Below, piece by piece: positions 1 through 7,200 of a DNA stretch of 12,268 nucleotides. The position numbers and the translations under genes were made by a program. Location: the NCBI GenBank assembly GCA_900642245.1, contig CAAAJI010000128.1, positions 1 through 12,268 of the forward strand, in the 5' to 3' direction. The DNA is from Fragilaria radians (taxonomy: Eukaryota; Bacillariophyta; Fragilariophyceae; Fragilariales; Fragilariaceae). The notes under the pieces were generated by a model that made no database searches, was not told where the DNA came from, and saw only the letters and a program-made list of their open reading frames with translations. Within the stretch, counting starts at the first letter, position 1; every line of letters begins with the position of its first letter.

Positions 1-3000
1 GTGAGGATTGCCAATGGATCTTTCTGACACAAGGAGAACGAAATGGTATATGTCGTGTCGATCCGATAGCCAAATGTCTTCAAATTGGTAATTGTGTTTG
101 TGACACGGAAGATTTTCATGGTGGTAATTCACAGGGAATATTGTTCCATGCTCCCATTTCTGTTACAGCCCGTGATATATCTCCTTATTCAAAAAGAGTA
201 TCTTATTATGAAAATTATGAGATTCCGCAAATCCAAAATCAAAATCATCCTCAAGACGATACCTTTTTCATCTCCAAAGTAGATTTCACCGGACGGCAGT
301 TGCAGTACTCCTTTCGAAATAACAATCCAGCAGTAACAACTGTGACCAAAACCATCTTGTTTAAGATTCACTTTCTCTATACTGATATCCCTATAGTTGG
401 ACAAATTTGGGATGGATTGGGAGTTAGCGTTTCAATTGACACATCCTTCATATCACCCATCATTCATATCAATGGAAGACCCTACATCCTTCCGAAGAAA
501 CTAAAAATCTGGACATGTACTCAGATTGCAATTACACCTGATACTTTGTATGTTGCCGGTACTTCAGTACCTCGAGTAATCAGCGAAGAATCCCCTACAC
601 CTACGAATAAGACAAACAGTCTTCTTCTTGGTCGGTTTACTGGTGAACTATTTGATGTTAGACTATACGCTGGCGACTTTACTCAAAATCAAGTTTTCGA
701 AGTGGGTGCACGTTGTGCATCTCCCTATGATGCTGCGACAATCAAGAAATACGAAGACCTTGAAACTCATTTCCTTCGCTGGAGTTGTTCAGAGATAAAC
801 CCATTGGTGTACCGCAGGGCACCAACGGGGGGAGTGCAGACATATGGAAGTGGTGCATTCGCCACACTATGGCTAGCACCAATTCAAGATCCGCTGGACA
901 AGAATAACTTCTTAAATATACCAGAGGGACACTTTGATGAAGAGTACTTCTTCCAACAAGCAAAGTTACAGTCTTATCAGTGGGAACGTCAGTACTTCGA
1001 AAACGATATGATTGCATTCATATTGGAACCGTACCGGATGTTCACGGTTGATGAAATAAACGATTGGTCTGTGAAAACTTTTAACAATCCATGCCGCTAT
1101 ATTCATCAAAATAACAATGATTGGGATTTTCCTCTCTACGGTGATGGTATCGTTCCCAAATGGACAGTTGAAAAATATGCTTCGAGTTTTGGGGGTAGCT
1201 TAGATGCCGTATTCGATCTGGGAATGTTGTATCGAAATAAGGGGTACTTGGGATATGGGTTTTTTACACACGAAGCATTCCATGGGTTTCATGTCCGACT
1301 TGTGGAAACCTATGATGCTCAACCAAGTGGTTGGCTGCAAGAGAGCGGTGCTGAATCTGCTCCGGCGACTCTTTTCCCTGGAGATACACGGATATTGGCA
1401 TCGGTTGCTCTCGCACCTTCTTGGCCTTTGGGATTTGCTGATACTCAGTACAAGGAAGAAAATCCTCGAGTACAGAGTAATCCACATATCTTCACTCAGG
1501 AACTAAGTTTAGGGAACCGTATCCGGGGAGGGCACTACTACGGAACCTGGGTTTTATGGTGGTTCTTGTCAGAACATGCAGGCTTGCCTCATCTACTTGG
1601 CCAAATGTTCTCCTTGGATAGGAAGTTTCAGGCTTATTGGCATGGAAAACTATTTGAACTTAGGCTTCTCCTTCATAGCAACAACATCGATTTGGGTGAT
1701 GCTTGGTCTATCTTTGTAGCACATTTTCGCACTTGGGATTTCAAGAATGGAGATATTTTTAAGGAAACAGAAAGGTATGACTTTGAATGGCTTAAAGATG
1801 ATGGAGAATTTCCTCCAGAAGTAACACTTGAAGATCGCAAAACTTCAGCATATATTGATCCTTTGGAAGGCACCAATGGCAAGTTTATTCCGGGGCCAAT
1901 ATCATTGAGACCTACTCCGTTTTCATGGAACTGTCTCACCTCTATCGATATTGCTGCCAATAAAGTTGTTGCAATCACCATCCGATGGGATGACGGCATG
2001 GGTTTCGCTTCCAACACAACTCCTCAAGGTGTAGTGCAACAACATTTGGGTTGCGACGAAGACAGACGGTTCTTCCAAATGGTTACTGTTCTTTTCAACC
2101 CTACGACCAAAGAGCGAGTTTATTGGAAACGTAAGGGCAAGAAGCCCTCCACTTTATTTATACATACCGGTACTAGTGGACCTGTGACACTTTATATCGT
2201 GCTAATGCCAACTCCACCGGTGGATTATTCCGGAGGACGTTGCGTTTTCACTGATAGTTTTGTAAATCCACTTCCCATATACAGCTATAGTTACAAGGTG
2301 GATATCATGCACAATGCTGTCAGTGTGTTCTCTAGATCTCCACCTGCTGAAAAGGTGTATAGTATTGTAAAGTTCGATCGCAGTCAGGATGAGTCATGGT
2401 TTTCTCCCAAATGTTCTTGCCTAGATAATCCAGATGATCCAATCTATGGACAAAATTGCATAATACCATCCTTTCAAGAAGAAAATGCTGCATTAGTTCC
2501 TGAAACTTTGAAGCCCAAAAGGACGATTGCACCAACAAGTCAATCAACAAAAGGAATGCCCAAAACTAAAAATCCAATAAATACTCCATCCATAAAGCCG
2601 CTTGGACCGAATGCTCCGTTTGCAAGACCATCTCAAAGACCTGCTGCAAATCCTCAAACTCCAGCACCATCCCAGAAGAAACGAACTCAATTTCCCACAC
2701 CACTGTCACCCTCCAGAATCAATACCTCAGAAAATCCAAATTCTTCTCCAGCTGAACTGACGACATCTCCTCAAGTTCCATCAGGACAGCCAAGGCCATC
2801 TCGTACTCCAATTCCTCAAAATGTAATCCCTTCCTGTTTCTCTGGCAATCCTTGGGTAACTGTGAATGGTCGGGGACTGATTCCAATGAGAGAACTCAAA
2901 ATTGGGGATCTGGTGATGACGAGGAGTGGGTACGAACCAGTTTACAGTTTTGGGCATAAAAATGAGGCTGTGATAGGGACATACCTTAAAATACTACCGT

Positions 3001-3605
3001 TTCAGTTGGAGATATCTGAGGATCACATGGTCTTCACCGAGAGTGGTGACATTGTTCCGGCTTCTCATCTTCGTGTTGGTGATATGTTGGAGGGAGTTGG
3101 AAGGATATCGTCGATCCAGAAAATTTTGGGTGCTGGTGCTTACGCTCCATTTACACCTTCCGGAAGTGTCATTGTCAACAATGTCGTGGCATCAACCTTC
3201 ATAGCATTTCAAAATTCATCTCATTTGAAGATTGGAACTCTAGTCACTGAATTGTCTTATCAATGGCTTGCCTACACGTATGAATCACCCCATCGAATCT
3301 GGTGTCTACACATGGGAGCAACGAGATGCACTCAGGAATCTTACTCAACAGATGGAATATCGTCTTGGGTTAAACTTCCATTTCAATTCACATCTTGGAT
3401 GATCAAGCAACATCCATTATTGATAATTGCTGTGTTACTTCCCGCAATTTGTATCATGTATATTTCCTTGAGCTTGGAAGTTTTACTTACAGCGGAGTTT
3501 CAAAACATCAGAATATTAGGTCTCATTGGGATAATTACATATTTCTTATTGTGTTCTCAAAGGGGTACACCTGACAGACTACTTTTTTGGAGAAGAAAGC
3601 GATAA
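1..3605 (+). CDS. Hint/Hog-domain, membrane-anchored putative zinc metalloprotease, copy A (5' end outside the window)
   Basis: The frame is open from base 3 to the TAA at 3603-3605, about 1200 residues. The first in-frame ATG (141) is internal: codons before it encode a Cys-rich stretch (EDCQWIFLTQGERNG) that matches residues 223-237 of the minus-strand paralog, so about 222 residues including the signal peptide lie outside. Order: Cys-rich end (to ~140); LamG/concanavalin-like domain (~145-720) ending in GRFTGELFDVRLY; metallopeptidase core (~780-1830) with HEAFH at 1269-1283 and Glu at 1341; beta-rich region (~1900-2330); CSCLD motif; Pro/Ser/Thr linker (2508-2834); Hint domain from Cys at 2835; two hydrophobic segments (~3410-3570). 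Over 202 residues of the peptidase core it matches copy B at 164 positions (hand count). Inferred role: secretory-pathway protease tethered by its C-terminus and released by Hint self-cleavage. Substrate unknown. Domain calls are from motifs by eye. Confidence 0.9.
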   Translation, partial: EDCQWIFLTQGERNGICRVDPIAKCLQIGNCVCDTEDFHGGNSQGILFHAPISVTARDISPYSKRVSYYENYEIPQIQNQNHPQDDTFFISKVDFTGRQLQYSFRNNNPAVTTVTKTILFKIHFLYTDIPIVGQIWDGLGVSVSIDTSFISPIIHINGRPYILPKKLKIWTCTQIAITPDTLYVAGTSVPRVISEESPTPTNKTNSLLLGRFTGELFDVRLYAGDFTQNQVFEVGARCASPYDAATIKKYEDLETHFLRWSCSEINPLVYRRAPTGGVQTYGSGAFATLWLAPIQDPLDKNNFLNIPEGHFDEEYFFQQAKLQSYQWERQYFENDMIAFILEPYRMFTVDEINDWSVKTFNNPCRYIHQNNNDWDFPLYGDGIVPKWTVEKYASSFGGSLDAVFDLGMLYRNKGYLGYGFFTHEAFHGFHVRLVETYDAQPSGWLQESGAESAPATLFPGDTRILASVALAPSWPLGFADTQYKEENPRVQSNPHIFTQELSLGNRIRGGHYYGTWVLWWFLSEHAGLPHLLGQMFSLDRKFQAYWHGKLFELRLLLHSNNIDLGDAWSIFVAHFRTWDFKNGDIFKETERYDFEWLKDDGEFPPEVTLEDRKTSAYIDPLEGTNGKFIPGPISLRPTPFSWNCLTSIDIAANKVVAITIRWDDGMGFASNTTPQGVVQQHLGCDEDRRFFQMVTVLFNPTTKERVYWKRKGKKPSTLFIHTGTSGPVTLYIVLMPTPPVDYSGGRCVFTDSFVNPLPIYSYSYKVDIMHNAVSVFSRSPPAEKVYSIVKFDRSQDESWFSPKCSCLDNPDDPIYGQNCIIPSFQEENAALVPETLKPKRTIAPTSQSTKGMPKTKNPINTPSIKPLGPNAPFARPSQRPAANPQTPAPSQKKRTQFPTPLSPSRINTSENPNSSPAELTTSPQVPSGQPRPSRTPIPQNVIPSCFSGNPWVTVNGRGLIPMRELKIGDLVMTRSGYEPVYSFGHKNEAVIGTYLKILPFQLEISEDHMVFTESGDIVPASHLRVGDMLEGVGRISSIQKILGAGAYAPFTPSGSVIVNNVVASTFIAFQNSSHLKIGTLVTELSYQWLAYTYESPHRIWCLHMGATRCTQESYSTDGISSWVKLPFQFTSWMIKQHPLLIIAVLLPAICIMYISLSLEVLLTAEFQNIRILGLIGIITYFLLCSQRGTPDRLLFWRRKR
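1269..1343 (+). other. Predicted zinc site of copy A: HEAFH-X19-E
   Basis: His (1269), catalytic Glu (1272) and His (1281) form HExxH. A Glu codon at 1341 follows after exactly 19 residues, in WLQESGAES. That spacing and the WLxExxA context are those of gluzincins (thermolysin spacing X19, M1 aminopeptidases X18 with WLNEGFA). The match to this clan is from motif only; the exact peptidase family is not recognised. Confidence 0.7.
2508..2834 (+). other. Pro/Ser/Thr-rich linker of copy A (degenerate)
   Basis: About 109 residues rich in Pro, Ser, Thr, Asn and Lys join the last Cys-containing segment to the Hint Cys. The PT rhythm seen in copy B is mostly lost here (IAPTSQ, TPAPSQ, FPTPLSP remain). 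It contains KKR but no tetrabasic run. It is probably an extended, O-glycosylatable stalk. Confidence 0.7.
2835..3212 (+). other. Hedgehog-type Hint (Hog) autoprocessing domain, copy A
   Basis: This is a 126-residue Hint domain. It starts at Cys 2835 (CFSGN), followed by block A features ELKIGDLVMT and GYEPVYSFGHKN. The S-E-D-H block has its conserved His at 3024-3026, and the hallmark Hog end is YAPFTPSGSVIVNNVVAS. Compared with animal Hedgehog (Cys, T-x-x-H, Asp at Hint position 46, SCY), the Thr is Ser, the Asp position holds His (FGHKN), and the SCY cysteine is Thr. The residue before the Cys is Ser rather than Gly. There is no C-terminal Asn plus extein, so this is a Hog/BIL-like autoprocessing domain, not a splicing intein. 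Confidence 0.82.
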
Positions 3606-4248
3606 TGAAAATGGCCTGACGAAATCTCTAGCGGCGATTACAAGATTACAGCACTTGATAATTCCTATGCTCTGTTTGGAATTCAACTTGTTTTGTTTTC
3701 TTTCTCGCAACTTGATTACGTTTAACAACTGCAGCAACCTATACGTATATTTATTGGAACAAGAGCTTTGAATGATATCTTTTTACCTAGTGAAAGATGA
3801 GTTTCAATGGATTGCCAACACATGTGAGCTACCATTGGAACACGGAATTATATTTCTGTGGTAATAAGGATAGGATGGTTCTGAATTCATATCAGTCCTA
3901 CAATGTACCTAATATTTTATCATGTTAATTCATTTATATTATCTCCACTTTTTTCTATTCGTTGTGAATTTTCAGGGGTTGTCTTGCATATTTTATTTGC
4001 TAGACTATACACATTCCCCTACAAATTCAACATTTGTTCTTCCTCGTAAATAATTTGACCTTGAGATCGAGCAACTGATAATCTTGAACAATTGCTTTTA
4101 ATTCAGGCATTCGCTCTGAATATATAGCCATAAGAAATACAATGTATAAACTATTTTGTGCTTGAACACTATTTTTTCTAGCCATGCAGTTTATCTATTG
4201 TCCGAAAAGGCGGATGTCAAATTTCCGAATTCAACGTCAACAAAATCA
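3606..4248. other. Convergent intergenic region, no gene seen
   Basis: This AT-rich spacer lies between the two stop codons and must hold both 3' UTRs. I find no open frame of note, tRNA, long inverted repeat or mobile-element end. No clear canonical AATAAA signal stands out. Confidence 0.6.
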
Positions 4249-7200
4249 TCATTGAACTTTTGAGCATAGATGACATTTTCGTCGTGATGCTCTGGTTAGA
4301 TAGATAGGGACCAGATATACCATTAGAATCAATACGCACGTGAAGAAAGAAGTTGTAATCACCTTCTCTAGAGCCAAAAATGTCAATGCGATTAACAGTA
4401 TTGGTCCTATTGCAGCTAACAAAAAGTAATGCCGTTGCCTGAAAAGCCATGACGTGAATTGGTAAGGCTTATCAGCCCAAAATGAAATCCCATCAACTGT
4501 GTAGGATTCGCTTATGCAGCGCTTAGATTTCATGTGTACACACCAGATTCTATGAGGAGATTCAAAAGAGTGAGCGAGCCATTGATACGACAATCTTGTG
4601 TCAAAAAATCCGATATGTAAAGAACTAGAATGTTGAAATGCCACAAAAGAAGACGCTGCAACACCATTGACAATGATACTTCCAGATGGTGTGAAGGGAG
4701 CGTAGGCCCCGATGCTTGTCACGCGTTGGATGGAAGTAATCGCTTCTCCTTTTTCGAATCTATCACCCACTTTGAGAAGTGATGCCGGAACAGCAATGCC
4801 TCCCTCAAGGAAAACCATATGGCTCTCAGAAAGTTCGAGCATAAACGGCAATATTCGAAGGTACTCTGCACGAACAGTGACATTCTTGTGGCCAAAGCTA
4901 TAAATAGCTTCATACCCATTTGTCGTCAGCACCTGATCGCCAACCTTGAGCTCACTCATGTGTACAGTTCCCTTCTTCTTCACAATGGTCCACGAATTTC
5001 CTGAAAAGCAAGTTTCGACTGTCGTCGCAGAAGGTGCATCTACGGGCCTTATCTGCACAACTGACGAATTAGAAGTCACATTACTAGAGGATTGAATGTT
5101 ATTCAGCTCGTTGCGGTACCGTCGACGTCGTGTAGGGGACGGAGTTGGTGCTCTAGTTGTAGGGGACGGAGTTGGTGCTCTAGTTGTAGGCCGCTTTGTA
5201 GGCGCCTTTCGTGTTGGTTTACTTGTCGGAGATTTTGATGAAAGGGACGGAGCGGGTATAAAAGACAGAGGTGAAGTGGTTGGAGGAAGAGAAGGCAAAG
5301 GAGTCGGAGGTATAGTCGTTGGAGACATTGTAGGTACAGGAGTCGAAGGTATACCTGTTGGAGCCAGAGAGGGTAGAGGAGTCGGAGGCGCAGTCGTTGG
5401 AAACGGAGTAGGGAAAGGAGTGGGAGGTTTAGTTGTGGGTGCTGGTGTGGGAGGTTTAGTAGTGGGCGCTGGAGTAGGATTCTTTGTAGGAGGATTAGTG
5501 GTGGGAGCTCGAGTAGGCGCAAGTGTTGGAGATTTGGTTGTAGGAGCTGGTGTTGGCGGTGAAGTAGTAGGAGAGAGCGTTGGTGGAGCAGTGGGAAATG
5601 ATGTTGGAGATCTAGAAGGTTGAGTGACTGGAATAGACAATGCGTCTTGAAAAGATGGTAAAAGACAAAGTTGACCAAAATCAGGATCATCTGGATCATC
5701 TAGACATGAACATTCACGAGAAAACCAAGGGTCAGTAGAAGCACTATCAAATTTCACAATACCAAACTCCTTTTCCGCTGGCAAGGAAATAGAGGATCCA
5801 GTTGGAACTGAGTTCATGATATCAATTTTATAGGTGTAGCTGTATATTGGGAGAGGTGAAACAAAGTAATCAATGGCTGCATTTCGCCCACCAGAATAGT
5901 CAACAGGAGGTGTCGGCGTGAGTATTACATGAAGCGATAAGGGATCGTTATTTCCAGTGGAAATATATAGCGTCGGTGGTCGCTTTCCTTTCAGTTTCCA
6001 ATAGAATCGCTCCTTTGTCTTGGGATTATGGAGAACGGCAACTGCTTGGAAAAACCGGCTATCGTCATCACAGCCAGCGTGCTGCTGCACGATGCCTGGA
6101 GGCTTCGTCTCCGGTGCAAAGCCCATCCCATCATCCCATTGAATTGTAATACCAACTACTTTACTTGGAGCTATGCCGTTGGAAGTGAGGCAATTCCATG
6201 AAAAAGGAGTAGGCCTTAGCGATGATGGTCCTGAGATGAACAATCCATTTGTGCCCACCAAGGGATCGATTATAGCAGAGGTTTTCCGGCCTTCAAGAGT
6301 AGTGTCTGGTGAGAATTCACCATCGGCTTTGAGCCATTCAAAGTCAACACGTTCGGTTTCCTTTAGTACATCACCATTTTTGAAGTCCCAAGTTCGAAAA
6401 TGAGCGACAAATATCGACCATGCATCGCCTAAATCAATATCATTGCTCCGGAGTAGAAGTCTCAAGATAAACAACTTCCCATGCCAATATGCCTGAAGAT
6501 TTCTATCGACGGAAAACATTTGGCCAAGGAGGTGAGGCAAACCTGCGTGTTGAGACAAAAACCACCACAAAATCCAGGTTCCATAGTAATGTCCACCACG
6601 AATTCGATTGCCTAAACTCAATTCCGTCGTGAAGATATGAGGGTTACTGATTATTCGATAATTGGCTGCATCATACTGAGTGTCGCCAAATCCTAATGGC
6701 CAGGCAGGTGCGATTGCAACTGATGCCAAAATTCGATCACCTCCTGGAAAGAGCATTGCGGGAGCAGATTCAGCTCCGCTTTCTTGCATCCAACCACTGG
6801 GTTGAGCATCATAGGTATCCACAAGGGTTGCATGGAATTGGTGGAAAGCCTCATGCGTGAAAAACCCGTAACCATGATACTCTTTAATTCGATACATCAT
6901 TCCAAGGTCAAAAACTGCGTCCACGCTCCCACCATAATCATTGGCATACCTTTCCGCGGTCCATTTGGGTATGACACCATCATTGTAGAGAGGAAAGTCC
7001 CATTCGTTGTTATTTTGATGGATGTAACGACAAGGGTTATTAAAAGTTTTCACTGCCCAGTCTTGCGTTTCTTCCAAACTAAACATTCTATATGGTTCCA
7101 GAACAAAGGCAATCATGTCGTTTTCAAAGTAGTGTCGCTCCCATTGATAGGATTGAAGTTTTGCTTGTTGAAAGAAAAACTCTTCATCAAAGCTTCCCTC

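Noticed and set aside
141..143. ATG 141 as the start of copy A
   Set aside because: In-frame codons upstream to the window edge match the paralog residue by residue, so this Met codon is internal.
2835..3212. Splicing intein
   Set aside because: There is no C-terminal His-Asn plus downstream extein; the YAPFTPSG...VVAS ending and following membrane segments fit the Hog type of Hint domain instead.
5096..5623. Plus-strand 175-codon frame rich in GVG/VVG
   Set aside because: It is the exact antisense of the PT-x-x-PT linker of copy B; the low-complexity triplet phase creates an open reverse frame.
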